A DNA stretch of 64,000 nt from Mimachlamys varia (taxonomy: Eukaryota; Mollusca; Bivalvia; Pectinida; Pectinidae): contig OX392536.1 of NCBI GenBank assembly GCA_947623455.1, positions 13,821,282 through 13,885,281 of the forward strand, read 5' to 3'. This document shows, one piece after another, positions 46,301-61,543 of the stretch. Positions within the stretch are counted from its first letter, which is position 1; each line of letters starts with the position of its first letter. Made by a program: the position numbers and the translations under genes. The notes below the pieces were generated by a model. That model worked only from the letters and a program-made list of their open reading frames with translations. It had not been told where the DNA came from and made no database searches.

Positions 46301-48618
46301 CCAACTCCTCATCTCAAAATACACATCTGTCATCCAACTCCTCATCTCAAAATACACATCTGTCATCCAACACCTCGTCTCAAAATACACATCTGTCATC
46401 AAACTCCTCGTTTCAAAATACACATCTGTCATCCAACTCCTCGTTTCAAAATACACACCTGTCATCCAACTCCTCATCTCAAAATACACATCTGTCATCC
46501 AACTCCTCATCTCAAAATACACATCTGTCATCCAACACATCGTTTCAAAATACACATCTGTCGTCCAACACCTCATCTCAAAATACACATCTGTCATCCA
46601 ACACCTCGTTTCAAAATACACATCTGTCATCCAACACCTCGTTTCAAAATACACATCTGTCGTCCAACTCCTCATCTCAAAATACACATCTGTCGTCACA
46701 CTCCTCATCTCAAAATACACATCTGTCGTCCAACACCTCGTCACAAAATACACATCTGTCGTCCAACACCTCGTCTCAAAATACACATCTGTCATCCAAC
46801 TCCTCATCTCGAAATACGCATCTGTCATCCAACTCCTCGTCTCAAAATACACATCTGTCATCCAACTCCTCGTCTCAAAATACACATCTGTCATCCAACT
46901 CCTCATCTCAAAATACACATCTGTCATCCAACACCTCGTCTAAAATACACATCTGTCATCCAACTCCTCATCTCAAAATACACATCTGTCATCCAACTCC
47001 TCATCTCAAAATACATGTCTGTCATCCAACTCCTCATCTCAAAATACACATCTGTCATCCAACTCCTCATCTCAAAATACATGTCTGTCATCCAACTCCT
47101 CATCTCAAAATACACATCTGTCATCCAACTCCTCGTCTCAAAATACACATCTGTCATCCAACACCTCGTCTCAAAATACACATCTGTCATCCAACTCCTC
47201 GTCTCAAAATACACATCTGTCATCCAACACCTCGTTTCAAAATACACATCTGTCATCCAACTCCTCGTCTCAAAATACACATCTGTCATCCAACACCTCG
47301 TCTCAAAATACACATCTGTCATCCAACACCTCGTCTCAAAATACACATCTGTCATCCAACTCCTCATCTCAAAATACACATCTGTCATCCAACTCCTCGT
47401 CTCAAAATACACACCTGCCATCCAACACCTCGTCTCAAAATACACATCTGTCATCCAACACCTCGTCTCAAAATACACATCTGTCATCCAACTCCTCATC
47501 TCAAAATACACATCTGTCATCCAACACCTCGTCTCAAAATACACATCTGTCATCCAACTCCTCGTCTCAAAATACACATCTGTCTTCCAACACCTCGTCT
47601 CAAAATACACATCTGTCATCCAACACCTCGTTTCAAAATACACATCTGTCATCCAACTCCTCGTTTCAAAATACACACCTGTCATCCAACTCCTCATCTC
47701 AAAATACACATCTGTCATCCAACTCCTCATCTCAAAATACACATCTGTCATCCAACACATCGTTTCAAAATACACATCTGTCGTCCAACACCTCATCTCA
47801 AAATACACATCTGTCATCCAACACCTCGTTTCAAAATACACATCTGTCATCCAACACCTCGTTTCAAAATACACATCTGTCGTCCAACTCCTCATCTCAA
47901 AATACACATCTGTCGTCACACTCCTCATCTCAAAATACACATCTGTCGTCCAACACCTCGTCACAAAATACACATCTGTCGTCCAACACCTCGTCACAAA
48001 ATACACATCTGTCATCCAACTCCTCATCTCAAAATACACATCTGTCATCCAACTCCTCGTCTCAAAATACACATCTGTCATCCAACTCCTTGTCTCAAAA
48101 TACACATCTGTCATCCAACTCCTCATCTCAAAATACACATCTGTCATCCAACACCTCGTCTCAAAATACACATCTGTCATCCAACTCCTCGTCTCAAAAT
48201 ACACATCTGTCATCCAACTCCTCGTCTCAAAATACACATCTGTCATCCAACTCCTCGTCTCAAAATACACATCTGTCATCCAACACCTCGTTTCAAAATA
48301 CACATCTGTCATCCAACACCTCGTCTCAAAATACACATCTGTCATCCAACACCTCGTCTCAAAATACACATCTGTCATCAAACTCCTCGTCTCAAAATAC
48401 ACATCTGTCATCCAACTCCTCGTCTCAAAATACACATCTGTCTTCCAACACCTCGTCTCAAAATACACATCTGTCATCCAACACCTCGTTTCAAAATACA
48501 CATCTGTCATCCAACTCCTCGTTTCAAAATACACACCTGTCATCCAACTTCTCATCTCAAAATACACATCTGTCATCCAACTCCTCATCTCAAAATACAC
48601 ATCTGTCATCCAACACCT
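43343..48618. repeat. super-HOR copy 1 (blocks A-B-C-D, 5,276 bp)
   Basis: Four marker-delimited HORs of 1,121, 1,220, 1,253 and 1,682 bp. A and C share the CGAAATACGCATC monomer (44340, 46813). B and D share the CACACCTGCCATCC monomer and the CGTCACAAAATAC doublet. The same four-block order follows immediately in the next 5,011 bp. Confidence 0.82.
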
Positions 48619-51600
48619 CGTCTAAAATACACATCTGTCTTCCAACTCCTCATCTCAAAATACATGTCTATCATCCAACTCCTCATCTCAAAATACATGT
48701 CTGTCATCCAACTCCTCATCTCAAAATACACATCTGTCATCCAACTCCTCATCTCAAAATACACATCTGTCATCCAACTCCTCATCTCAAAATACACATC
48801 TGTCATCCAACACCTCGTCTCAAAATACACATCTGTCATCAAACTCCTCCTTTCAAAATACACATCTGTCATCCAACTCCTCGTTTCAAAATACACACCT
48901 GTCATCCAACTCCTCATCTCAAAATACACATCTGTCATCCAACTCCTCATCTCAAAATACACATCTGTCATCCAACACATCGTTTCAAAATACACATCTG
49001 TCGTCCAACACCTCATCTCAAAATACACATCTGTCATCCAACACCTCGTTTCAAAATACACATCTGTCATCCAACACCTCGTTTCAAAATACACATCTGT
49101 CATCCAACTCCTCATCTCAAAATACACATCTGTCGTCACACTCCTCATCTCAAAATACACATCTGTCGTCCAACACCTCGTCACAAAATACACATCTGTC
49201 GTCCAACACCTCGTCTCAAAATACACATCTGTCATCCAACTCCTCATCTCGAAATACGCATCTGTCATCCAACTCCTCGTCTCAAAATACACATCTGTCA
49301 TCCAACTCCTCGTCTCAAAATACACATCTGTCATCCAACTCCTCATCTCAAAATACACATCTGTCATCCAACACCTCGTCTAAAATACACATCTGTCATC
49401 CAACTCCTCATCTCAAAATACACATCTGTCATCCAACTCCTCATCTCAAAATACATGTCTGTCATCCAACTCCTCATCTCAAAATACACATCTGTCATCC
49501 AACTCCTCATCTCAAAATACATGTCTGTCATCCAACTCCTCATCTCAAAATACACATCTGTCATCCAACTCCTCGTCTCAAAATACACATCTGTCATCCA
49601 ACACCTCGTCTCAAAATACACATCTGTCATCCAACTCCTCGTCTCAAAATACACATCTGTCATCCAACACCTCGTTTCAAAATACACATCTGTCATCCAA
49701 CTCCTCGTCTCAAAATACACATCTGTCATCCAACACCTCGTCTCAAAATACACATCTGTCATCCAACACCTCGTCTCAAAATACACATCTGTCATCCAAC
49801 TCCTCATCTCAAAATACACATCTGTCATCCAACTCCTCGTCTCAAAATACACACCTGCCATCCAACACCTCGTCTCAAAATACACATCTGTCATCCAACA
49901 CCTCGTCTCAAAATACACATCTGTCATCCAACTCCTCATCTCAAAATACACATCTGTCATCCAACACCTCGTCTCAAAATACACATCTGTCATCCAACTC
50001 CTCGTCTCAAAATACACATCTGTCTTCCAACACCTCGTCTCAAAATACACATCTGTCATCCAACACCTCGTTTCAAAATACACATCTGTCATCCAACTCC
50101 TCGTTTCAAAATACACACCTGTCATCCAACTCCTCATCTCAAAATACACATCTGTCATCCAACTCCTCATCTCAAAATACACATCTGTCATCCAACACAT
50201 CGTTTCAAAATACACATCTGTCGTCCAACACCTCATCTCAAAATACACATCTGTCATCCAACACCTCGTTTCAAAATACACATCTGTCATCCAACACTTC
50301 GTTTCAAAATACACATCTGTCGTCCAACTCCTCATCTCAAAATACACATCTGTCGTCACACTCCTCATCTCAAAATACACATCTGTCGTCCAACACCTCG
50401 TCACAAAATACACATCTGTCGTCCAACACCTCGTCACAAAATACACATCTGTCATCCAACTCCTCATCTCAAAATACACATCTGTCATCCAACTCCTCGT
50501 CTCAAAATACACATCTGTCATCCAACTCCTCGTCTCAAAATACACATCTGTCATCCAACTCCTCATCTCAAAATACACATCTGTCATCCAACACCTCGTC
50601 TAAAATACACATCTGTCATCCAACTCCTCATCTCAAAATACATGTCTGTCATCCAACTCCTCATCTCAAAATACATGTCTGTCATCCAACTCCTCATCTC
50701 AAAATACACATCTGTCATCCAACTCCTCATCTCAAAATACATGTCTGTCATCCAACTCCTCATCTCAAAATACACATCTGTCATCCAACTCCTCGTCTCA
50801 AAATACACATCTGTCATCCAACTCCTCGTCTCAAAATACACATCTGTCATCCAACACCTCGTCTCAAAATACACATCTGTCATCCAACTCCTCGTCTCAA
50901 AATACACATCTGTCATCCAACACCTCGTTTCAAAATACACATCTGTCATCCAACTCCTCGTCTCAAAATACACATCTGTCGTCCAACACCTCGTCTCAAA
51001 ATACACATCTGTCGTCCAACTCCTTGTCTCAAAATACACATCTGTCATCCAACACCTCGTCTCAAAATACACATCTGTCATCCAACTCCTCGTTTCAAAA
51101 TACACACCTGTCATCCAACTCCTCGTTTCAAAATACACATCTGTCATCCAACTCCTCATCTCAAAATACACATCTGTCATCCAACTCCTCGTTTCAAAAT
51201 ACACATCTGTCATCCAACACCTCGTCTCAAAATACACATCTGTCATCCAACTCCTCATCTCAAAATACACATCTGTCATCCAACTCCTCGTTTCAAAATA
51301 CACATCTGTCATCCAACTCCTCATCTCAAAATACACATCTGTCATCCAACTCCTCATCTCAAAATACACATCTGTCATCCAACACCTCGTCTCAAAATAC
51401 ACATCTGTCATCAAACTCCTCGTTTCAAAATACACATCTGTCATCCAACTCCTCGTTTCAAAATACACACCTGTCATCCAACTCCTCATCTCAAAATACA
51501 CATCTGTCATCCAACTCCTCATCTCAAAATACACATCTGTCATCCAACACATCGTTTCAAAATACACATCTGTCGTCCAACACCTCATCTCAAAATACAC

Positions 51601-53629
51601 ATCTGTCATCCAACACCTCGTTTCAAAATACACATCTGTCATCCAACACCTCGTTTCAAAATACACATCTGTCGTCCAACTCCTCATCTCAAAATACACA
51701 TCTGTCGTCACACTCCTCATCTCAAAATACACATCTGTCGTCCAACACCTCGTCACAAAATACACATCTGTCGTCCAACACCTCGTCTCAAAATACACAT
51801 CTGTCATCCAACTCCTCATCTCGAAATACGCATCTGTCATCCAACTCCTCGTCTCAAAATACACATCTGTCATCCAACTCCTCGTCTCAAAATACACATC
51901 TGTCATCCAACTCCTCATCTCAAAATACACATCTGTCATCCAACACCTCGTCTAAAATACACATCTGTCATCCAACTCCTCATCTCAAAATACACATCTG
52001 TCATCCAACTCCTCATCTCAAAATACATGTCTGTCATCCAACTCCTCATCTCAAAATACACATCTGTCATCCAACTCCTCATCTCAAAATACATGTCTGT
52101 CATCCAACTCCTCATCTCAAAATACACATCCGTCATCCAACTCCTCGTCTCAAAATACACATCTGTCATCCAACACCTCGTCTAAAATACACATCTGTCA
52201 TCCAACTCCTCGTCTCAAAATACACATCTGTCATCCAACACCTCGTTTCAATTTACACATCTGTCATCCAACTCCTCGTCTCAAAATACACATCTGTCAT
52301 CCAACACCTCGTCTCAAAATACACATCTGTCATCCAACACCTCGTCTCAAAATACACATCTGTCATCCAACTCCTCATCTCAAAATACACATCTGTCATC
52401 CAACTCCTCGTCTCAAAATACACACCTGCCATCCAACACCTCGTCTCAAAATACACATCTGTCATCCAACACCTCGTCTCAAAATACACATCTGTCATCC
52501 AACTCCTCATCTCAAAATACACATCTGTCATCCAACACCTCGTCTCAAAATACACATCTGTCATCCAACTCCTCGTCTCAAAATACACATCTGTCTTCCA
52601 ACACCTCGTCTCAAAATACACATCTGTCATCCAACACCTCGTTTCAAAATACACATCTGTCATCCAACTCCTCGTTTCAAAATACACACCTGTCATCCAA
52701 CTCCTCATCTCAAAATACACATCTGTCATCCAACTCCTCATCTCAAAATACACATCTGTCATCCAACACATCGTTTCAAAATACACATCTGTCGTCCAAC
52801 ACCTCATCTCAAAATACACATCTGTCATCCAACACCTCGTTTCAAAATACACATCTGTCATCCAACACCTCGTTTCAAAATACACATCTGTCGTCCAACT
52901 CCTCATCTCAAAATACACATCTGTCGTCACACTCCTCATCTCAAAATACACATCTGTCGTCCAACACCTCGTCACAAAATACACATCTGTCGTCCAACAC
53001 CTCGTCACAAAATACACATCTGTCATCCAACTCCTCATCTCAAAATACACATCTGTCATCCAACTCCTCGTCTCAAAATACACATCTGTCATCCAACTCC
53101 TCGTCTCAAAATACACATCTGTCATCCAACTCCTCATCTCAAAATACACATCTGTCATCCAACACCTCGTCTCAAAATACACATCTGTCATCCAACTCCT
53201 CGTCTCAAAATACACATCTGTCATCCAACTCCTCGTCTCAAAATACACATCTGTCATCCAACTCCTCGTCTCAAAATACACATCTGTCATCCAACACCTC
53301 GTTTCAAAATACACATCTGTCATCCAACACCTCGTCTCAAAATACACATCTGTCATCCAACACCTCATCTCAAAATACACATCTGTCATCAAACTCCTCG
53401 TCTCAAAATACACATCTGTCATCCAACTCCTCGTCTCAAAATACACATCTGTCTTCCAACACCTCGTCTCAAAATACACATCTGTCATCCAACACCTCGT
53501 TTCAAAATACACATCTGTCATCCAACTCCTCGTTTCAAAATACACACCTGTCATCCAACTTCTCATCTCAAAATACACATCTGTCATCCAACTCCTCATC
53601 TCAAAATACACATCTGTCATCCAACACCT
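48619..53629. repeat. super-HOR copy 2 (blocks A-B-C-D, 5,011 bp)
   Basis: Blocks of 758, 1,220, 1,352 and 1,681 bp. Relative to copy 1, A is shorter by 11 monomers (363 bp), B has the same length, C is longer by 3 monomers (99 bp), and D has an extra 32-bp marker at 52179. A damaged monomer CAATTTACACATC occurs near 52248. Private changes at the start include ATGTCTATCATCC at about 48664. Confidence 0.82.
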
Positions 53630-55179
53630 CGTCTAAAATACACATCTGTCATCCAACTCCTCATCTCAAAATACATGTCTGTCATCCAACTCCTCATCTC
53701 AAAATACATGTCTGTCATCCAACTCCTCATCTCAAAATACACATCTGTCATCCAACTCCTCATCTCAAAATACATGTCTGTCATCCAACTCCTCATCTCC
53801 AAATACACATCTGTCATCAAACTCCTCGTCTCAAAATACACATCTGTCATCCAACTCCTCGTCTCAAAATACACATCTGTCTTCCAACACCTCGTCTCAA
53901 AATACACATCTGTCATCCAACACCTCGTTTCAAAATACACATCTGTCATCCAACACCTCGTTTCAAAATACACATCTGTCATCCAACACCTCGTCTCAAA
54001 ATACACATCTGTCATCCAACACCTCGTCTCAAAATACACATCTGTCATCAAACTCCTCGTCTCAAAATACACACCTGTCATCCAACTCCTCGTCTCAAAA
54101 TACACATCTGTCGTCCAACACCTCATCTCAAAATACACATCTGTCATCCAACACCTCGTTTCAAAATACACATCTGTCATCCAACACCTCGTCTCAAAAT
54201 ACACATCTGTCATCCAACTCCTCGTCTCAAAATACACATCTGTCATCCAACTCCTCATCTCAAAATACACATCTGTCATCCAACACCTCGTCTCAAAATA
54301 CACATCTGTCATCCAACACCTCGTCTCAAAATACACATCTGTCATCCAACTCCTCATCTCAAAATACACATCTGTCGTCCAACTCCTCATCTCAAAATAC
54401 ACATCTGTCATCCAACACCTCGTCTCAAAATACACATCTGTCATCCAACTCCTCGTCTCAAAATACACATCTGTCATCCAACTCCTCATCTCAAAATACA
54501 CATCTGTCATCCAACTCCTCATCTCAAAATACACATCTGTCATCCAACTCCTCATCTCAAAATACACATCTGTCATCCAACTCCTCGTCTCGAAATACAC
54601 ATCTGTCATCCAACTCCTCGTCTCAAAATACACATCTGTCATCCAACACCTCGTCTCAAAATACACATCTGTCATCCAACTCCTCATCTCAAAATACACA
54701 TCTGTCATCCAACACCTCGTCTCAAAATACACATCTGTCATCCAACTCCTCGTCTCAAAATACACATCTGTCATCCAACTCCTCGTCTCAAAATACACAT
54801 CTGTCATCCAACTCCTCGTCTCAAAATACACATCTGTCATCCAACACCTCGTTTCAAAATACACATCTGTCATCCAACACCTCGTCTCAAAATACACATC
54901 TGTCATCCAACACCTCGTCTCAAAATACACATCTGTCATCAAACTCCTCGTCTCAAAATACACATCTGTCATCCAACTCCTCGTCTCAAAATACACATCT
55001 GTCTTCCAACACCTCGTCTCAAAATACACATCTGTCATCCAACACCTCGTTTCAAAATACACATCTGTCATCCAACTCCTCGTTTCAAAATACACACCTG
55101 TCATCCAACTTCTCATCTCAAAATACACATCTGTCATCCAACTCCTCATCTCAAAATACACATCTGTCATCCAACACCT
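53630..55179. repeat. 1,550-bp HOR of array 3
   Basis: 47 monomers including one 32-bp marker. First block of the array 1-like right half. It contains CTCCAAATACAC near 53800 and CGTCTCGAAATAC near 54590. Confidence 0.82.
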
Positions 55180-56036
55180 CGTCTAAAATACACATCTGTC
55201 ATCCAACTCCTCATCTCAAAATACATGTCTGTCATCCAACTCCTCATCTCAAAATACATGTCTGTCATCCAACTCCTCATCTCAAAATACACATCTGTCA
55301 TCCAACTCCTCATCTCAAAATACATGTCTGTCATCCAACTCCTCATCTCAAAATACACATCTGTCATCAAACTCCTCGTCTCAAAATACACATCTGTCAT
55401 CCAACTCCTCGTCTCAAAATACACATCTGTCTTCCAACACCTCGTCTCAAAATACACATCTGTCATCCAACACCTCGTTTCAAAATACACATCTGTCATC
55501 CAACACCTCGTTTCAAAATACACATCTGTCATCCAACTCCTCGTCTCAAAATACACATCTGTCATCCAACACCTCGTCTCAAAATACACATCTGTCATCA
55601 AACTCCTCGTTTCAAAATACACATCTGTCATCCAACTCCTCGTCTCAAAATACACATCTGTCGTCCAACACCTCATCTCAAAATACACATCTGTCATCCA
55701 ACACCTCGTTTCAAAATACACATCTGTCATCCAACACCTCGTTTCAAAATACACATCATTCGTCCAACTCCTCATCTCAAAATACACATCTGTCGTCACA
55801 CTCCTCATCTCAAAATACACATCTGTCGTCCAACACCTCGTCACAAAATACACATCTGTCGTCCAACACCTCGTCTCAAAATACACATCTGTCATCCAAC
55901 TCCTCATCTCAAAATACACATCTGTCATCCAACTCCTCGTCTCAAAATACACATCTGTCATCCAACTCCTCGTCTCAAAATACACATCTGTCATCCAACT
56001 CCTCATCTCAAAATACACATCTGTCATCCAACACCT
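55180..56036. repeat. 857-bp HOR, array 3 copy 1
   Basis: 26 monomers including one of 32 bp, in the same order as 26939-27795. A local change CATCATTCGTCC occurs near 55757. Confidence 0.88.
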
Positions 56037-57949
56037 CGTCTAAAATACACATCTGTCATCCAACTCCTCATCTCAAAATACATGTCTGTCATCCAACTCC
56101 TCATCTCAAAATACATGTCTGTCATCCAACTCCTCATCTCAAAATACACATCTGTCATCCAACTCCTCATCTCAAAATACATGTCTGTCATCCAACTCCT
56201 CATCTCAAAATACACATCTGTCATCCAACTCCTCGTCTCAAAATACACATCTGTCATCCAACTCCTCGTCTCAAAATACACATCTGTCATCCAACACCTC
56301 GTCTCAAAATACACATCTGTCATCCAACTCCTCGTCTCAAAATACACATCTGTCATCCAACACCTCGTTTCAAAATACACATCTGTCATCCAACTCCTCG
56401 TCTCAAAATACACATCTGTCATCCAAATCCTCGTCTCAAAATACATGTCTGTCATCCAACTCCTCATCTCAAAATACATGTCTGTCATCCAACTCCTCAT
56501 CTCAAAATACACATCTGTCATCCAACTCCTCATCTCAAAATACATGTCTGTCATCCAACTCCTCATCTCAAAATACACATCTGTCATCAAACTCCTCGTC
56601 TCAAAATACACATCTGTCATCCAACTCCTCGTCTCAAAATACACATCTGTCTTCCAACACCTCGTCTCAAAATACACATCTGTCATCCAACACCTCGTTT
56701 CAAAATACACATCTGTCATCCAACACCTCGTTTCAAAATACACATCTGTCATCCAACACCTCGTCTCAAAATACACATCTGTCATCCAACACCTCGTCTC
56801 AAAATACACATCTGTCATCAAACTCCTCGTCTCAAAATACACATCTGTCATCCAACTCCTCGTCTCAAAATACACATCTGTCGTCCAACACCTCATCTCA
56901 AAATACACATCTGTCATCCAACACCTCGTTTCAAAATACACATCTGTCATCCAACACCTCGTCTCAAAATACACATCTGTCATCCAACTCCTCGTCTCAA
57001 AATACACATCTGTCATCCAACTCCTCATCTCAAAATACACATCTGTCATCCAACACCTCGTCTCAAAATACACATCTGTCATCCAACACCTCGTCTCAAA
57101 ATACACATCTGTCATCCAACTCCTCATCTCAAAATACACATCTGTCGTCCAACTCCTCATCTCAAAATACACATCTGTCATCCAACACCTCGTCTCAAAA
57201 TACACATCTGTCATCCAACTCCTCGTCTCAAAATACACATCTGTCATCCAACTCCTCATCTCAAAATACACATCTGTCATCCAACTCCTCATCTCAAAAT
57301 ACACATCTGTCATCCAACTCCTCATCTCAAAATACACATCTGTCATCCAACTCCTCGTCTCGAAATACACATCTGTCATCCAACTCCTCGTCTCAAAATA
57401 CACATCTGTCATCCAACACCTCGTCTCAAAATACACATCTGTCATCCAACTCCTCATCTCAAAATACACATCTGTCATCCAACACCTCGTCTCAAAATAC
57501 ACATCTGTCATCCAACTCCTCGTCTCAAAATACACATCTGTCATCCAACTCCTCGTCTCAAAATACACATCTGTCATCCAACTCCTCGTCTCAAAATACA
57601 CATCTGTCATCCAACACCTCGTTTCAAAATACACATCTGTCATCCAACACCTCGTCTCAAAATACACATCTGTCATCCAACACCTCGTCTCAAAATACAC
57701 ATCTGTCATCAAACTCCTCGTCTCAAAATACACATCTGTCATCCAACTCCTCGTCTCAAAATACACATCTGTCTTCCAACACCTCGTCTCAAAATACACA
57801 TCTGTCATCCAACACCTCGTTTCAAAATACACATCTGTCATCCAACTCCTCGTTTCAAAATACACACCTGTCATCCAACTTCTCATCTCAAAATACACAT
57901 CTGTCATCCAACTCCTCATCTCAAAATACACATCTGTCATCCAACACCT
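56037..57949. repeat. 1,913-bp HOR of array 3
   Basis: 58 monomers including one of 32 bp. The ATG-type head monomers recur internally at about 56444-56546, so this HOR looks like a fusion of two shorter ones whose inner marker was lost at a CCAAATCC monomer. Confidence 0.82.
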
Positions 57950-58806
57950 CGTCTAAAATACACATCTGTCATCCAACTCCTCATCTCAAAATACATGTCT
58001 GTCATCCAACTCCTCATCTCAAAATACATGTCTGTCATCCAACTCCTCATCTCAAAATACACATCTGTCATCCAACTCCTCATCTCAAAATACATGTCTG
58101 TCATCCAACTCCTCATCTCAAAATACACATCTGTCATCAAACTCCTCGTCTCAAAATACACATCTGTCATCCAACTCCTCGTCTCAAAATACACATCTGT
58201 CTTCCAACACCTCGTCTCAAAATACACATCTGTCATCCAACACCTCGTTTCAAAATACACATCTGTCATCCAACACCTCGTTTCAAAATACACATCTGTC
58301 ATCCAACTCCTCGTCTCAAAATACACATCTGTCATCCAACACCTCGTCTCAAAATACACATCTGTCATCAAACTCCTCGTCTCAAAATACACATCTGTCA
58401 TCCAACTCCTCGTCTCAAAATACACATCTGTCGTCCAACACCTCATCTCAAAATACACATCTGTCATCCAACACCTCGTTTCAAAATACACATCTGTCAT
58501 CCAACACCTCGTTTCAAAATACACATCTGTCGTCCAACTCCTCATCTCAAAATACACATCTGTCGTCACACTCCTCATCTCAAAATACACATCTGTCGTC
58601 CAACACCTCGTCACAAAATACACATCTGTCGTCCAACACCTCGTCTCAAAATACACATCTGTCATCCAACTCCTCATCTCAAAATACACATCTGTCATCC
58701 AACTCCTCGTCTCAAAATACACCTCTGTCATCCAACTCCTCGTCTCAAAATACACATCTGTCATCCAACTCCTCATCTCAAAATACACATCTGTCATCCA
58801 ACACCT
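57950..58806. repeat. 857-bp HOR, array 3 copy 2
   Basis: Same 26-monomer order as the other 857-bp blocks. CACCTCTG at about 58721 is private. Confidence 0.88.
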
Positions 58807-60686
58807 CGTCTAAAATACACATCTGTCATCCAACTCCTCATCTCAAAATACATGTCTGTCATCCAACTCCTCATCTCAAAATACATGTCTGTCATCCAAC
58901 TCCTCATCTCAAAATACACATCTGTCATCCAACTCCTCATCTCAAAATACATGTCTGTCATCCAACTCCTCATCTCAAAATACACATCTGTCATCCAACT
59001 CCTCGTCTCAAAATACACATCTGTCATCCAACTCCTCGTCTCAAAATACACATCTGTCATCCAACACCTCGTCTCAAAATACACATCTGTCATCCAACTC
59101 CTCGTCTCAAAATACACATCTGTCATCCAACACCTCGTTTCAAAATACACATCTGTCATCCAACTCCTCGTCTCAAAATACACATCTGTCATCCAAATCC
59201 TCGTCTCAAAATACACATCTGTCATCCAACTCCTCATCTCAAAATACATGTCTGTCATCCAACTCCTCATCTCAAAATACACATCTGTCATCCAACTCCT
59301 CATCTCAAAATACATGTCTGTCATCCAACTCCTCATCTCAAAATACACATCTGTCATCAAACTCCTCGTCTCAAAATACACATCTGTCATCCAACTCCTC
59401 GTCTCAAAATACACATCTGTCTTCCAACACCTCGTCTCAAAATACACATCTGTCATCCAACACCTCGTTTCAAAATACACATCTGTCATCCAACACCTCG
59501 TTTCAAAATACACATCTGTCATCCAACACCTCGTCTCAAAATACACATCTGTCATCCAACACCTCGTCTCAAAATACACATCTGTCATCAAACTCCTCGT
59601 CTCAAAATACACATCTGTCGTCCAACACCTCATCTCAAAATACACATCTGTCATCCAACACCTCGTTTCAAAATACACATCTGTCATCCAACACCTCGTC
59701 TCAAAATACACATCTGTCATCCAACTCCTCGTCTCAAAATACACATCTGTCATCCAACTCCTCATCTCAAAATACACATCTGTCATCCAACACCTCGTCT
59801 CAAAATACACATCTGTCATCCAACACCTCGTCTCAAAATACACATCTGTCATCCAACTCCTCATCTCAAAATACACATCTGTCGTCCAACTCCTCATCTC
59901 AAAATACACATCTGTCATCCAACACCTCGTCTCAAAATACACATCTGTCATCCAACTCCTCGTCTCAAAATACACATCTGTCATCCAACTCCTCATCTCA
60001 AAATACACATCTGTCATCCAATTCCTCATCTCAAAATACACATCTGTCATCCAACTCCTCATCTCAAAATACACATCTGTCATCCAACTCCTCGTCTCGA
60101 AATACACATCTGTCATCCAACTCCTCGTCTCAAAATACACATCTGTCATCCAACACCTCGTCTCAAAATACACATCTGTCATCCAACTCCTCATCTCAAA
60201 ATACACATCTGTCATCCAACACCTCGTCTCAAAATACACATCTGTCATCCAACTCCTCGTCTCAAAATACACATCTGTCATCCAACTCCTCGTCTCAAAA
60301 TACACATCTGTCATCCAACTCCTCGTCTCAAAATACACATCTGTCATCCAACACCTCGTTTCAAAATACACATCTGTCATCCAACACCTCGTCTCAAAAT
60401 ACACATCTGTCATCCAACACCTCGTCTCAAAATACACATCTGTCATCAAACTCCTCGTCTCAAAATACACATCTGTCATCCAACTCCTCGTCTCAAAATA
60501 CACATCTGTCTTCCAACACCTCGTCTCAAAATACACATCTGTCATCCAACACCTCGTTTCAAAATACACATCTGTCATCCAACTCCTCGTTTCAAAATAC
60601 ACACCTGTCATCCAACTTCTCATCTCAAAATACACATCTGTCATCCAACTCCTCATCTCAAAATACACATCTGTCATCCAACACCT
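58807..60686. repeat. 1,880-bp HOR of array 3
   Basis: 57 monomers, one fewer than the HOR at 56037, with the same internal second head (about 59241-59330). It has CCAATTCC near 60019. Confidence 0.82.
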
Positions 60687-61543
60687 CGTCTAAAATACAC
60701 ATCTGTCATCCAACTCCTCATCTCAAAATACATGTCTGTCATCCAACTCCTCATCTCAAAATACATGTCTGTCATCCAACTCCTCATCTCAAAATACACA
60801 TCTGTCATCCAACTCCTCATCTCAAAATACATGTCTGTCATCCAACTCCTCATCTCAAAATACACATCTGTCATCAAACTCCTCGTCTCAAAATACACAT
60901 CTGTCATCCAACTCCTCGTCTCAAAATACACATCTGTCTTCCAACACCTCGTCTCAAAATACACATCTGTCATCCAACACCTCGTTTCAAAATACACATC
61001 TGTCATCCAACACCTCGTTTCAAAATACACATCTGTCATCCAACACCTCGTCTCAAAATACACATCTGTCATCCAACACCTCGTCTCAAAATACACATCT
61101 GTCATCAAACTCCTCGTCTCAAAATACACATCTGTCATCCAACTCCTCGTCTCAAAATACACATCTGTCGTCCAACACCTCATCTCAAAATACACATCTG
61201 TCATCCAACACCTCGTTTCAAAATACACATCTGTCATCCAACACCTCGTTTCAAAATACACATCTGTCGTCCAACTCCTCATCTCAAAATACACATCTGT
61301 CGTCACACTCCTCATCTCAAAATACACATCTGTCGTCCAACACCTCGTCACAAAATACACATCTGTCGTCCAACACCTCGTCTCAAAATACACATCTGTC
61401 ATCCAACTCCTCATCTCAAAATACACATCTGTCATCCAACTCCTCGTCTCAAAATACACATCTGTCATCCAACTCCTCGTCTCAAAATACACATCTGTCA
61501 TCCAACTCCTCATCTCAAAATACACATCTGTCATCCAACACCT
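60687..61543. repeat. 857-bp HOR, array 3 copy 3
   Basis: Same 26-monomer order; in the monomer order I could not tell it from the block at 26939-27795 in array 1. Confidence 0.88.
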
